Below are positions 1-9,612 of a stretch of 64,000 bases of DNA, one piece after another. Position numbers and translations under genes: made by a program. Source of the stretch: Acidimicrobiales bacterium (GTDB lineage Bacteria; Actinomycetota; Acidimicrobiia; Acidimicrobiales; MedAcidi-G1); assembly GCA_014237715.1 (NCBI GenBank), contig JAAZZG010000009.1, forward strand, positions 1 to 64,000, written 5' to 3'. Every line of letters begins with the position of its first letter. The first letter of the stretch is position 1. Under the pieces are notes generated by a model. It was not told where the DNA came from. It saw only the letters and a program-made list of their open reading frames with translations, and did not search any database.

Positions 1-1
1 G

Positions 2-532
2 GTCGGTACCGCGGCAATCCAGCTCTGCCGGATGATGGGTGCCGAAGTGATCGTCACCGCGTCGGCGGGAAAGCTGGATCGGTGCATGGACCTCGGGGCC
101 AGCCTTGCCGTGGACTACCGGTCCGAGGACTGGGTCGCCGCGGTGTCCGGGTACACCGGCGGCCGGGGCGTGGACGTGGTGCTCGACGTGGTGGGCGGCG
201 ACTACCTAGATCGCAACGTGAACTGTTTGGCCAACGCCGGCACCATTGTCCAGGTGGGGGTGATGGGCGGCGGGTCGGCCACCTTTGGTCTAGCCAAGCT
301 CCTGTTCAAGCGGGCCACGGTGGTCGGCACCACGTTGCGTGCCCGATCGTTGGCCGAGAAGGTGGCCGTCAGCCGGGCTTTCGAGCAACGGGTCGTACCG
401 GGTTTCGAGGATGGTCGCCTGACCGTGGTGGTGGACCGACGGTTCGCCCTGGACGAGATCGCCACGGCGCACGCCTACATGGAGACCAACGCCAGCGTGG
501 GAAAGATCTTGCTCGGGGTGCGCCCTGCCTGA
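2..532 (+). CDS. Quinone oxidoreductase-like MDR dehydrogenase (C-terminal part)
   Basis: The gene enters from the left edge and about 177 residues are visible. It begins inside the Rossmann domain (VGTAAIQLCRMMGAEVIVTASAGKL) and continues with the RGVDVVLDVVGGDY stretch and the C-terminal catalytic-domain end (GRLTVVVDRRFALDEIATAH, then GKILLGV). These are typical of zinc-independent NAD(P)H:quinone oxidoreductases of the medium-chain dehydrogenase superfamily. The substrate cannot be told from this half. It is convergent with the citrate synthase gene, 31 bases away. Confidence 0.85.
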   Translation, partial: VGTAAIQLCRMMGAEVIVTASAGKLDRCMDLGASLAVDYRSEDWVAAVSGYTGGRGVDVVLDVVGGDYLDRNVNCLANAGTIVQVGVMGGGSATFGLAKLLFKRATVVGTTLRARSLAEKVAVSRAFEQRVVPGFEDGRLTVVVDRRFALDEIATAHAYMETNASVGKILLGVRPA

Positions 533-563
533 GCGAGGGGAACCATCGCCGGGAGAGCTGGCT

Positions 564-1832
<1,269 letters not shown>

Positions 1833-2006
1833 GGTCCGGTCCCTTCTGGGCGCTTCTGAACTACCCGCCCGAATCCTCGTACTGTTTCCAAGGTACCGGG
1901 AGGGGAGGGGTCTGGTCGTGGGCGATCAGCCCGAAGAAGCCGAGAAGTTCTGCCTAATGCGCGTACCTGTCACTGTTTCCGGACGCCCCAGCAACCACAT
2001 CGCCGG

Positions 2007-3410
2007 TTAGAGGGGCGTGTTGTCGTGGCGGCGTCGGGGAAGCCGCTCCCGCTTGCCCGAGAGGACGTCGAGGGCGGCAGCCAGTTCGGCACGGGTGTCC
2101 GCCGGTTCGATGACACGGTCCACTGAGCCTCGTTCGGCCGCGATGTACGGGTTCAGAAGTCGATCCTCGTAGGCCGCTACCAGGTCGGACCGCTCGTCCT
2201 CGGTGGCCTTGCGGTGGAGGATCTCCACGGCGCCCTTGGCGCCCATGACGGCGATCTCGGCCGATGGCCAGGCCAGCATTAGGTCGTTACCCATGTAACG
2301 GGAGTCCATGACGATGTAGGCGCCGCCGTAGGACTTTCGGAGCGTCACGCACACCCGGGGCACGGTGGCCCGGGCGTAGGCGAACGCCATTTGGGCGCCG
2401 TAGCGGATCATGCCCCGCCACTCCAGGTCCTTGCCGGGGTAGAAGCCCGATGTGTCGACGAAGGTCACCAACGGCAGGTTGAACGCGTCGCAGAAGGCCA
2501 CGAACCGGCCGCCTTTCTGGGACGCCGGAATATCCAGGGTGCCGGCCATCGACTGGGGCTGGTTGGCCACCAGCCCAACGGGACGGCCGCCAATGGTGGC
2601 GAACGCCGTCACCAGGTTGGTGGCCCAACCGGACCGCGGCTCGAGAATGTGGCCGTCGTCGACCACGGTGGCCAGCACGTCGCGGATGTCGTAACTACCG
2701 GTGGGCGTGTCCGGGATGAGTTCACCGGCTTCCGGCGTGGATCGATCGGTCGGGTCGGAGCAGGGCCAGCCGGAGGGGGCGACGTCGGCGTGGTCGGGCA
2801 GGTAGCCCAGCAACTCGGCGATCAGGTCGTCAGCCTCGGCTCGGTCGGTCACCGTGAAATGGGCCACGCCCGACGTGCCGGCGTGCATGGAGGAACCACC
2901 GAGGCCCTCGTTGGAGAGGTCCTCGCCGGTGAATTGTCGGACCATGGCCGGGCCGCTCACGAACGCGTAGGAGTCGTCGACCATGACGACAAGGTCGGCT
3001 AGGCCCAGCAGCAGGGCCGGACCGGACACCGTCGGCCCGGTCACGCAGAAGATTGTGGGCACAATCCCGGAGTTGGCCACGAATTCCCGGGCCGCTGTGC
3101 CCCAACCGTGGACCGCCCCCACGCCTTCCTCGATGGCCGCGCCGCTGGAGGCCACGAAGCAGACCAGCGGAATCCGCTTGTCTCGTGCCGTTCGAGCCGC
3201 GATGGCCAGGTTCTCGCCGTCGGCCGGTCGCAGGGCGCCCCGGTTCTCGCCGGCGATCTCCACGGCCAGCACCCGCCGACCGCCCAGATCCCGGACCCCG
3301 AACGCCACCGAACCGCCGGTGCGGCTCCGCAGCGCCAGGCCACCGGGCCCCGCGGGATGCGATGACTCTGAGTGTCCGCCGTCGGTTGACGTCGCAGCGG
3401 TGTTGCTCAT
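2007..3410 (-). CDS. Acyl-CoA carboxylase carboxyltransferase (PccB/AccD-type)
   Basis: The 467-residue protein carries two crotonase-like carboxyltransferase halves. The second has the hallmarks of acetyl/propionyl-CoA carboxylase beta subunits: DTSGFYPGKDLEWRGMIRYGAQ, KSYGGAYIVMDSRYMGNDL and AWPSAEIAVMGAKGAVEI. It would transfer the carboxyl group from biotin to an acyl-CoA in the cytoplasm. It is slightly shorter than typical AccD/PccB (about 520), and the N-terminal half is diverged. No biotin carboxylase or carrier gene lies nearby. Its ATG overlaps the stop of the LysR gene by 4 bases, so the pair is probably translationally coupled. Confidence 0.85.
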   Translation of the reverse strand: MSNTAATSTDGGHSESSHPAGPGGLALRSRTGGSVAFGVRDLGGRRVLAVEIAGENRGALRPADGENLAIAARTARDKRIPLVCFVASSGAAIEEGVGAVHGWGTAAREFVANSGIVPTIFCVTGPTVSGPALLLGLADLVVMVDDSYAFVSGPAMVRQFTGEDLSNEGLGGSSMHAGTSGVAHFTVTDRAEADDLIAELLGYLPDHADVAPSGWPCSDPTDRSTPEAGELIPDTPTGSYDIRDVLATVVDDGHILEPRSGWATNLVTAFATIGGRPVGLVANQPQSMAGTLDIPASQKGGRFVAFCDAFNLPLVTFVDTSGFYPGKDLEWRGMIRYGAQMAFAYARATVPRVCVTLRKSYGGAYIVMDSRYMGNDLMLAWPSAEIAVMGAKGAVEILHRKATEDERSDLVAAYEDRLLNPYIAAERGSVDRVIEPADTRAELAAALDVLSGKRERLPRRRHDNTPL

Positions 3411-4324
3411 GGCTCCAGCGTGACATGGATTCCGGGCTGGTGGGGGGCGATCTCGCGGATCACGTCACGCAGGACATCCCGGGTGGCTAGCACCGGCATA
3501 GACGGCGTGGTGCGTCGGTTGCGCACCAGCCCCACGGACCGACGGGCCAGTCCCTCGACGTGCACCAGTGACCAGTCGCCCTCCGGGTAGCCCGACACGG
3601 CGCTGGCTGGGAGGAGGGCTGGTGCATAGCCCTGGTAGGCCAGCGAGGCCAGCAGTCGGAGCCCGTCGACCTCGGCCGCCGCCTGGAGACACAGGCCCAC
3701 GGCTTCGAGTTCCCGGTCGATGGCATCACGAAAGGTGGTGCCCTGTGGGGTGAGCATGACCCGGTGCTCGGCCAGCGTGGCCAGGTCGATGGTGCCCGCT
3801 CCGGCCAAGGGGTGGTCGCCGGGGGCCACAACGATTCGCTCCTCGTCAAACAACGGCTCGGTCTCCAGGCCGGCCTCCACGACCGGGGTGTTGACCACGG
3901 CCATGTCCAGATCGCCATTGAGTACACGAGGGGCAAGGGACGTGGTCGTGGCGTCCACCAGTACTGGTCGCAGCGCCGGGTGGCGGTCGGAGAGTTCGCC
4001 CAGCAGGGGAGTGGCCATCCATCGGCCGGTGGTGCCGATGCAACCGATGCGAACCTCGCCTGCAACCTCGTGGCGCATCGAAATGATGTCGTCCTGAATG
4101 GCCTGCAGTTCGGTTCTTATCCGTCGGGCCCGCTCGACGACCGCCAGGCCTTCGGCGGTGGGCTGCATGGAGTGCCGGTCGATCAGGACGGTGCCCAGTT
4201 CCTTCTCGAGTTTGGCCACGTGGGTCGAGACGTTGGACTGGACGGTGTGGAGGGCGCGAGCGGCCGCCGAGAAGCTCCGGTGCTCTACGACGGCCAGCAG
4301 GTGGCCGAGTTGGCGAAGGTCCAT
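3407..4324 (-). CDS. LysR-family transcriptional regulator
   Basis: The 305-residue protein starts MDLRQLGHLLAVVEHRSF and has the LysR N-terminal winged helix (residues 1-60, AARALHTVQSNVSTHVAKLEKELG), followed by a periplasmic-binding-like effector domain (about 90-290). An in-frame extension upstream of this ATG lacks any family similarity and is not used. The stop overlaps the start of the carboxyltransferase (ATGA), so it probably controls its own operon including that enzyme. LysR genes are more often divergent from their targets, which makes this arrangement unusual. The ligand is unknown. Confidence 0.9.
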   Translation of the reverse strand: MDLRQLGHLLAVVEHRSFSAAARALHTVQSNVSTHVAKLEKELGTVLIDRHSMQPTAEGLAVVERARRIRTELQAIQDDIISMRHEVAGEVRIGCIGTTGRWMATPLLGELSDRHPALRPVLVDATTTSLAPRVLNGDLDMAVVNTPVVEAGLETEPLFDEERIVVAPGDHPLAGAGTIDLATLAEHRVMLTPQGTTFRDAIDRELEAVGLCLQAAAEVDGLRLLASLAYQGYAPALLPASAVSGYPEGDWSLVHVEGLARRSVGLVRNRRTTPSMPVLATRDVLRDVIREIAPHQPGIHVTLEP

Positions 4325-4420
4325 CGCTAACGAGGATGCCACGGTGGAGATGCATCCGCGCCACTGATGAGTGATTTGACTCATGAGGAAAGACCTAATG
4401 GGGAACGGGTCCAACTGATT

Positions 4421-4447
4421 CCGGTGGCCCCGGTGGCCCCGGTGGCC
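4421..4447. repeat. Three exact tandem copies of a 9-bp unit
   Basis: CCGGTGGCC occurs three times in a row without mismatch. It lies in the 197-base divergent region between the LysR gene and the membrane-protein gene. It could be replication slippage or a spaced binding site; nothing else supports a function. Confidence 0.8.
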
Positions 4448-4521
4448 GTGCCGGGCGTCGTAGGGTCGGACCGGATCCCTAGCCCTTCGTCGTCGACCGG
4501 TTCCCCGACTCGTTTCCACTG

Positions 4522-6009
4522 ATGCCGACCGTCCTCTCACTCCACCTCGGTGCCACGGCAGTGCACGCCGCGGTCTCTGTCGACGGCCGGATCGATGTAC
4601 TGGCCCTCGCAGATGATCGGGCATCGGTCCAGGCTCCCGACCCCACCGACGGGCGGGGCCTGGTAGCGCTGCTGGTCGATGCCTACGCCCGGTGCGTTCG
4701 CATCGCCGATGCCGTGCCCGACGAACTGGTGCTGGTGCGGGCAGACGGCGCCGGTGCCGTTGATCCGGTCTTGACCGAGGCGGCTCGACGGGCCCGGGTT
4801 CCCGAGCCGACCGTGCTCGACGAGATGCGAGCCGTCGCGGCGTTGGCCGCCTATGGGCCACGGGGTGTGAGTAGCGACCTGGCGCCCGTGCTTGGTGGGG
4901 TCTTCTGGAAGCGCAGCGGTGATGCCCCGACCGGGCCCAAGCCGATCGTGACCCGCGCTGACCTCGGGGGCGATTCCAGGCCGGACCGGCCCCCCGCGGC
5001 GCCGTCGGTGGTGGCCGTCGGCCCGCGCACGGTTTTCGAGGAAGAAGGCGGATCGGCCGGGCGTCGTCGTGGGGTCTCGCTCCCGTTGGTCTCGGCCGTC
5101 GTTGTGGTGGCTCTTGGGGTGCTCGGAGTGTTTCTCGTTCTGCAGTCAGACGAGCAGCCCATCGCCCCGCCGCCCGCGACGGCGACCACCACGGTCCCTG
5201 CTTCGGCTACTCCACAGTCGACCGTCACGCCCACAACCGTGCCGTCGGAAACGGTTCCTCCGACCGTTACGTCCACCGTCGAACCGTTGGCGACGGTTCC
5301 CCCGACCACCCTCGGGGACGCCTCCGATGAAACCGATGGAGACACATCCGCCTCGGCGACGACCATGCCGGGTGAGACGGACGTGGATCCTGACTCCGAC
5401 GGTCGCTCGGATACCGATCAGGGAGCCGAAGTCGAACCTGACGGCGAGACCGGCAGTTCCGAATCGCCGACGACGACCGAGGCCCCCCGTCTTGGCACGG
5501 TGACGTTGTCCGGCGTCGGACTGACGGTGGACGCCACGACCGATGACGAAGTGCTGGTCGGCTTCGGAGACGACGCCGGGACGGCGCTCACCCTGGTGTC
5601 GGGCGCACTGGGTGAAGCGATCGGGGACAGCGGCTGGGGTGCCGACGGAACTTGCGCCGCGGCCGAAGTCCGTCGGCTGGGTTGGGGCGGCCTCCAGATT
5701 GTCCTGGCTCGCGGTTCGGTCGACGACCCGGGGCGGTTAGTCCAGTGGTACCTCGACGGTCCCGACTCAACCCAGACGTCGTGGTGGACTCTGGAGCGCA
5801 TCGGTATCGGTTCCACGGTGGCCGACCTGCGGGCCGCCCACGGAGCCGGCATGTCCCTCGAGCAACCATCTGAGCGTGATCCGGCTGGCTGGTTCGACAC
5901 CGAACCCGACCTGGGCGACGGGGTTCTCGGTGCGGTGGGCAACACCACCGACTCGGGACGGGTGCTGCTGATGTGGGCGGGAGACGGCTGCCAGCGCCGG
6001 TTCTCCTGA
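4522..6009 (+). CDS. Single-pass membrane protein with ASKHA-like N-terminus and Thr/Pro-rich extracellular linker
   Basis: This 495-residue protein is not assigned to a named family. The N-terminus (LSLHLGATAVHAAVSVDGRIDVLAL, then DELVLVRADG) resembles the first strands of the actin/Hsp70-like fold, but phosphate-binding motifs are not clearly complete. Residues about 188-211 form one transmembrane helix preceded by RRR, so the N-terminus is cytoplasmic. Residues about 212-320 are a Thr/Pro/Asp/Glu-rich low-complexity spacer. A globular C-terminal domain (about 330-495) contains two Cys (near 377 and 490) that could pair outside the cell. It is monocistronic and convergent with the next gene by one base. 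Confidence 0.7.
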   Translation: MPTVLSLHLGATAVHAAVSVDGRIDVLALADDRASVQAPDPTDGRGLVALLVDAYARCVRIADAVPDELVLVRADGAGAVDPVLTEAARRARVPEPTVLDEMRAVAALAAYGPRGVSSDLAPVLGGVFWKRSGDAPTGPKPIVTRADLGGDSRPDRPPAAPSVVAVGPRTVFEEEGGSAGRRRGVSLPLVSAVVVVALGVLGVFLVLQSDEQPIAPPPATATTTVPASATPQSTVTPTTVPSETVPPTVTSTVEPLATVPPTTLGDASDETDGDTSASATTMPGETDVDPDSDGRSDTDQGAEVEPDGETGSSESPTTTEAPRLGTVTLSGVGLTVDATTDDEVLVGFGDDAGTALTLVSGALGEAIGDSGWGADGTCAAAEVRRLGWGGLQIVLARGSVDDPGRLVQWYLDGPDSTQTSWWTLERIGIGSTVADLRAAHGAGMSLEQPSERDPAGWFDTEPDLGDGVLGAVGNTTDSGRVLLMWAGDGCQRRFS

Positions 6010-6010
6010 C

Positions 6011-6934
6011 TCAGCGGGCTGCCGTGACCTCGTCGAGGGCGGCGGTCAAAGCAGGGATGAACAGGTCGGGTCGTAACACGCAGGCCGCGTGGTCGGTGGC
6101 CATCTCGTAGACGAAGGGTGCCGGGAGAGCGTCGACCAACTCGCGCTGGCGAACCGTCGGCACGATGTCATCGTCGTTGCAGACCAGAACTGCGTGGGGC
6201 ACGTCAACCTCGCAGAGCCAGTCGGTGGCGTCGAACCCGCCGAGATCGTGTCCGACGGCCAAAACCCGGGACAACACGCCGGACCGGGTCTCGCTCCATG
6301 CCCAGTCATCAAATGAGGCGTCGTCAGTCGCTGCGCGACCGGCATGACGGTCGCCGAACCAGCGGACGGCCCGCCACGCCAGTGCACTACAGCCCACGGA
6401 CTCCAACAGGCGCGCCGGACCGATGCCCCGGTCCATCAGGGTGAAGTCCTTTCGCTGCCGGCCGCCGACGCCGAATCTCGCCGCGGTGGCGCCCAGCACC
6501 AGGCCGGCCACCAGGTCGGGGTGGCGTCGCCACGTGGCCTGGGCAACGGCTCCGCCCATCGAATAGCCGACGACTATCGCCCGCTCGATCCCCAACGCAC
6601 CAGCGATGGCGGCCGTGTCGTCGGCCAGGTCGTCGATCAGTGCGGTGGTACCGGTGCGAAGTCCCCGGGCTCCGTGGGCCCGGTGGTCCCACGTCACGAT
6701 CCGGATCTGCCCGTCCCGCCATCGGGCAAGAGGCTCGTAGGTGCGACACCAGTTGAGGTCGGTGCTGGTCGTCCAGCCGTGCAGCAACAGGATGGTTGGT
6801 CCGTCGGCAGAACCATTGCCGGAGCCGTGGAGGGGTCCCGAGTCACGTACCTCGATGGGGCCGAGTTCGGGAAGTTCGATACGACGCCACGGTGGAGCGG
6901 CGACCGCCGGATCACCAGCGAATGCGCTGGTCAT
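6011..6934 (-). CDS. Alpha/beta-fold hydrolase
   Basis: The 307-residue protein has a complete alpha/beta hydrolase layout: LLLHGWTT oxyanion loop near residue 50, nucleophile elbow GYSMGG with Ser near 124, Asp in NDDDIVP near 255 and His in ATDHAACV near 281. No secretion signal is evident. The specific ester or epoxide substrate cannot be predicted. Its start overlaps the greA stop by 4 bases (ATGA), placing it second in a greA operon. Confidence 0.88.
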   Translation of the reverse strand: MTSAFAGDPAVAAPPWRRIELPELGPIEVRDSGPLHGSGNGSADGPTILLLHGWTTSTDLNWCRTYEPLARWRDGQIRIVTWDHRAHGARGLRTGTTALIDDLADDTAAIAGALGIERAIVVGYSMGGAVAQATWRRHPDLVAGLVLGATAARFGVGGRQRKDFTLMDRGIGPARLLESVGCSALAWRAVRWFGDRHAGRAATDDASFDDWAWSETRSGVLSRVLAVGHDLGGFDATDWLCEVDVPHAVLVCNDDDIVPTVRQRELVDALPAPFVYEMATDHAACVLRPDLFIPALTAALDEVTAAR

Positions 6935-7404
6935 CGCTCGATGGCGACGACCCTGACGGCCAACATGCCGCTTGGAGCCTCGAACGAGACGGTGTCGCCT
7001 ACCGCTGAGCCCAGCAGGGAAGCACCCAGCGGAGACCTCGGTGAGACAACGAGCACGTCTTCGCGCTGCTCCTCGATCGATCCGACGAGCATTCGCTCGG
7101 GCTCGTCGTCACCCTCGTAGACGACGGCCACGATGGTGCCCGGGGCCACCACGTCGACGCTGCCAGTCGAAAGTTCGACGATCTCGGCCTTCTGGAGGAT
7201 GCTCTCGAGATGGAGAATCCGGCCCTCCATCTTTCCCTGCTCTTCCTTGGCGGCGTGGTAGTCGCCGTTCTCGGAGAGGTCGCCGAGCTCGCGGGCCGTT
7301 TCGATCTTGCGGGCGATGTCGATCCGCCCGCGTGTGGTGAGGTCCTCGAACTCGGCGGCGAGCCGGTCGTGGGTCTCCTGGGAGAGCTGGTGCGCATCGG
7401 CCAT
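6931..7404 (-). CDS. greA: Transcription elongation factor GreA
   Basis: The 157-residue protein has the GreA coiled-coil N-terminal domain with the acidic tip ARELGDLSENGDYHAAKEEQ (residues about 37-56) and the FKBP-like C-terminal domain (GTIVAVV, VSPRSPLGASLLG, GDTVSFEAPSG). It stimulates transcript cleavage in backtracked RNA polymerase. A TACCCT box lies 6 bases before the ATG, so the mRNA is probably leaderless. The downstream hydrolase is translationally coupled. Confidence 0.96.
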   Translation of the reverse strand: MADAHQLSQETHDRLAAEFEDLTTRGRIDIARKIETARELGDLSENGDYHAAKEEQGKMEGRILHLESILQKAEIVELSTGSVDVVAPGTIVAVVYEGDDEPERMLVGSIEEQREDVLVVSPRSPLGASLLGSAVGDTVSFEAPSGMLAVRVVAIER

Positions 7405-7410
7405 CCCATG

Positions 7411-7416
7411 AGGGTA
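7411..7416 (-). promoter_or_regulatory. -10 box of greA (leaderless)
   Basis: On the minus strand TACCCT is followed by six bases and the greA ATG, so transcription would begin at or just before the start codon. Confidence 0.5.
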
Positions 7417-7476
7417 GCCACGGGGGCGCGAACACTAGTGGCGATCTCCATGGCGGCTTCCTCCGGCGATACCCGT

Positions 7477-7507
7477 TTGACCTGCCGCGACACCGGAGCG
7501 GTACACT
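7477..7507 (+). promoter_or_regulatory. Promoter of the leuB-ilvE-cimA leader
   Basis: TTGACC (7477-7482) and TACACT (7502-7507) are separated by 19 bases. The -10 box ends seven bases before the GTG of the leader peptide, so the leader transcript itself would be leaderless. The spacer is longer than the 17-base optimum. Confidence 0.6.
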
Positions 7508-7514
7508 TGCGAGC

Positions 7515-7550
7515 GTGAACGATCGACCCCGGGTAATCATCATTCGTTAG
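7515..7550 (+). CDS. Leader peptide MNDRPRVIIIR of the branched-chain amino acid operon
   Basis: An 11-codon open frame with GTG start and TAG stop encodes a peptide whose core is Val-Ile-Ile-Ile. It sits directly after a promoter and before a stem-loop, an intrinsic terminator and the leuB-ilvE-cimA genes. Ribosome stalling at scarce charged Ile or Val tRNA would couple amino acid supply to read-through, as in the known ilv/leu attenuators. The short length, its position and the regulatory codons are seen in the sequence; the stalling mechanism is inferred from the family of attenuators. Confidence 0.8.
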   Translation: MNDRPRVIIIR

Positions 7551-7572
7551 CGCACACCGCTCTGGTGTGCGC
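7550..7572 (+). promoter_or_regulatory. Leader stem-loop overlapping the leader stop codon
   Basis: GCGCACACC and GGTGTGCGC form a perfect 9-bp stem with a 5-base loop. The stem begins on the last base of the TAG stop, so a ribosome at the stop or stalled on the Ile codons would change its folding. Its 3' arm (GGTG, 7564-7567) could alternatively pair with CACC (7583-7586) of the terminator, a possible but short anti-terminator. Confidence 0.7.
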
Positions 7573-7577
7573 CCTGA

Positions 7578-7603
7578 CCGTCCACCTCGGTGGGCGGTTT
7601 TTT
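7578..7603 (+). terminator. Intrinsic terminator (attenuator) before leuB
   Basis: CCGTCCACC (7578-7586) pairs with GGTGGGCGG (7589-7597), with one G-U pair and the innermost pair opened to give a 4-base loop. Six T residues (7598-7603) follow. It lies 54 bases before leuB and downstream of the leader peptide, the position of a transcription attenuator. Confidence 0.82.
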
Positions 7604-7657
7604 AGTTCCCCACCCGCTTCCCGATACATCCCAAGAATTCCGTAGGAGTTGGAGACC

Positions 7658-8638
7658 ATGGCGCACCGCATCGGCATCATCGGTGGCGACGGCATCGGCC
7701 CCGAGGTCATTGCCGAGGGCCTGAAGGTGATCGAGGCCGCCGGCGTGGCCCTCGACACCGTCGACTACGACCTCGGTGGTGCCCGCTACGGCCGTGACGG
7801 CACCGTGCTTCCCGACGAGATTCTCGACGAATGGCGTCAGCTCGACGCCCTGTACCTCGGAGCGGTGGGCACTCCCGAGGTGCCCCCGGGCGTCATCGAG
7901 CGGGGCCTTCTGCTCAAGATGCGGTTCTCCCTCGACCTGTACGTCAACCTCCGACCGTTCGTGCTCCCAGCCAAGGGGATCGACTGCTGCGTGGTGCGTG
8001 AGAACACCGAGGGGACCTACGCCGGCGAAGGGGGCTTCCTTCGTCAGGGCACGCCATACGAGATCGCCACCCAGGGCTCGGTCAACACCCGACACGGCGT
8101 CGAGCGGGCGGTCCGCTTCGCCTTCGACCTGGCCATGACCCGGCGCCGACACCTCACGCTGGTCCACAAGACCAACGTCCTCACGTTCTCCGGCGACCTG
8201 TGGGAGCGAACCTTCAACGAGGTGGCCGAGGACTACCCCGGTGTCGAGACGGCCTACAACCACGTCGACGCGGCCTGCATCTACTTCGTACAGTCGCCCC
8301 AGCAGTACGACGTGATCGTCACTGACAACCTGTTCGGCGACATTCTCACGGACCTCGGCGGTGCCGTCTCTGGCGGCATCGGGCTGGCCTCGTCGGCCAA
8401 TCTGAATCCCGATCGCACTTCCCCGTCAATGTTCGAACCGGTCCACGGCTCGGCCCCTGACATCGCCGGAAAGGGCATTGCCAACCCGAAGGCGGCCATC
8501 CTGTCGGGCGCCATGATGCTGGATTTTCTCGGCGAGTCCGACGCGGCGGCCCGTGTCGAGGCGGCGTGCGCCGATCCGTCCACCGACGTCGAGGGCACTG
8601 TGGCCATCGGCGACGCCATCGCCGGACTGCTGGCTTGA
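7658..8638 (+). CDS. leuB: 3-isopropylmalate dehydrogenase
   Basis: The 326-residue protein starts [17 protein letters not shown] and has the beta-decarboxylating dehydrogenase signatures [20 protein letters not shown], and the NAD-site and metal region [19 protein letters not shown] and [19 protein letters not shown]. It oxidises 3-isopropylmalate in leucine synthesis and, in citramalate-route organisms, the equivalent methylmalate in isoleucine synthesis. AGGAG lies about nine bases before this ATG; an in-frame TTG nine bases upstream is less likely. It is the first structural gene after the attenuator. Confidence 0.95.
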   Translation: MAHRIGIIGGDGIGPEVIAEGLKVIEAAGVALDTVDYDLGGARYGRDGTVLPDEILDEWRQLDALYLGAVGTPEVPPGVIERGLLLKMRFSLDLYVNLRPFVLPAKGIDCCVVRENTEGTYAGEGGFLRQGTPYEIATQGSVNTRHGVERAVRFAFDLAMTRRRHLTLVHKTNVLTFSGDLWERTFNEVAEDYPGVETAYNHVDAACIYFVQSPQQYDVIVTDNLFGDILTDLGGAVSGGIGLASSANLNPDRTSPSMFEPVHGSAPDIAGKGIANPKAAILSGAMMLDFLGESDAAARVEAACADPSTDVEGTVAIGDAIAGLLA

Positions 8639-8691
8639 ACTAGCTGGCCTGACCGCCACCACCACTTACCGAACCGAGAAGGGGAACCGAC

Positions 8692-9612
8692 ATGCCGATC
8701 GAGAAGTCGTCCAAGATCTGGATGAACGGTGAGCTCGTCGACTGGGACGATGCCACGGTCCACGTGCTCACCCACACACTGCACTACGGCAACGGCGTGT
8801 TCGAGGGCATCCGGGCGTATGAGACCGACCGGGGTCCAGCGGTGTTCCGCCTCCGCGAGCACATCGAGCGTCTTTTCCGGTCCGCCAAGATCCTCTTCCT
8901 GGAGATCCCGTACACCGTCGACGAACTGGTCGAGGCCACGCTGGAGACCGTCCGGGTCAATGGCCATCAGTCGTGCTACATCCGACCGCTCGTGTACCTC
9001 GGGTATGGCGAGATGGGCCTCAATCCGCTGCCGTGCACCGTCGACGTCTCGATCGCCACCTGGCCATGGGGCACTTACCTGGGCGACGACGGTCTGGCCA
9101 ACGGCGTGGACATGATGATCTCGTCGTGGCAGCGCCACGACCCGAACGCCATGCCGCCGGCAGCCAAGGGCGTTGGCCACTACATCAACTCCCAGATGGC
9201 CAAGATCCAGGCGGTCAAGGCCGGCTACGACGAGGCCATCCTGCTATCTCCGCAGGGCTACGTGTCCGAATGCACCGGTGAGAACCTATTCGTCGTCCGC
9301 GACGGGGAAATCGTGACGCCCCCGTCAAGCGCCGGGGCACTCGAGGGCATCACCCAGAGCGCGGTGCGTCGTATCGCCGAAGATCTAGGGATCCCGTACA
9401 CCACGGGGAACATCCTGCGCAGCGACCTCTACACCGCGGATGAGGCGTTCCTGTCGGGTACGGCTGCCGAGGTGGTGCCGATCCGTTCGGTCGACGATCG
9501 GGTCATTGGAGCGCCGGGTCCGGTGACCAGTCGCATTCAGGAGATTTTCTTCCAGGCAGTCCGCGGGGAGCGTCCCGAATACTCGGAATGGAACGAGCAT
9601 GTCGACGCCTGA
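8692..9612 (+). CDS. ilvE: Branched-chain amino acid aminotransferase
   Basis: This is a 306-residue class IV PLP aminotransferase. Features include MNGELVDWDDATVHVLTHTLHYGNGVFEGIRAY at the N-terminus (seen in pieces), the PLP lysine in INSQMAKIQAVKAGYDEA near residue 170, SECTGENLF and ITQSAVRRIAEDLGI. It carries out the last step of Ile, Leu and Val synthesis. It is preceded by an AGAAGGGGAA ribosome-binding region and overlaps cimA by 14 bases, so the two are coupled. Confidence 0.95.
   Translation: MPIEKSSKIWMNGELVDWDDATVHVLTHTLHYGNGVFEGIRAYETDRGPAVFRLREHIERLFRSAKILFLEIPYTVDELVEATLETVRVNGHQSCYIRPLVYLGYGEMGLNPLPCTVDVSIATWPWGTYLGDDGLANGVDMMISSWQRHDPNAMPPAAKGVGHYINSQMAKIQAVKAGYDEAILLSPQGYVSECTGENLFVVRDGEIVTPPSSAGALEGITQSAVRRIAEDLGIPYTTGNILRSDLYTADEAFLSGTAAEVVPIRSVDDRVIGAPGPVTSRIQEIFFQAVRGERPEYSEWNEHVDA

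Noticed and set aside
3407-4861. A 484-residue version of the LysR protein
   Set aside because: The added N-terminal part is Arg/Pro-rich, runs antisense into the neighbouring gene and precedes a standard LysR start.
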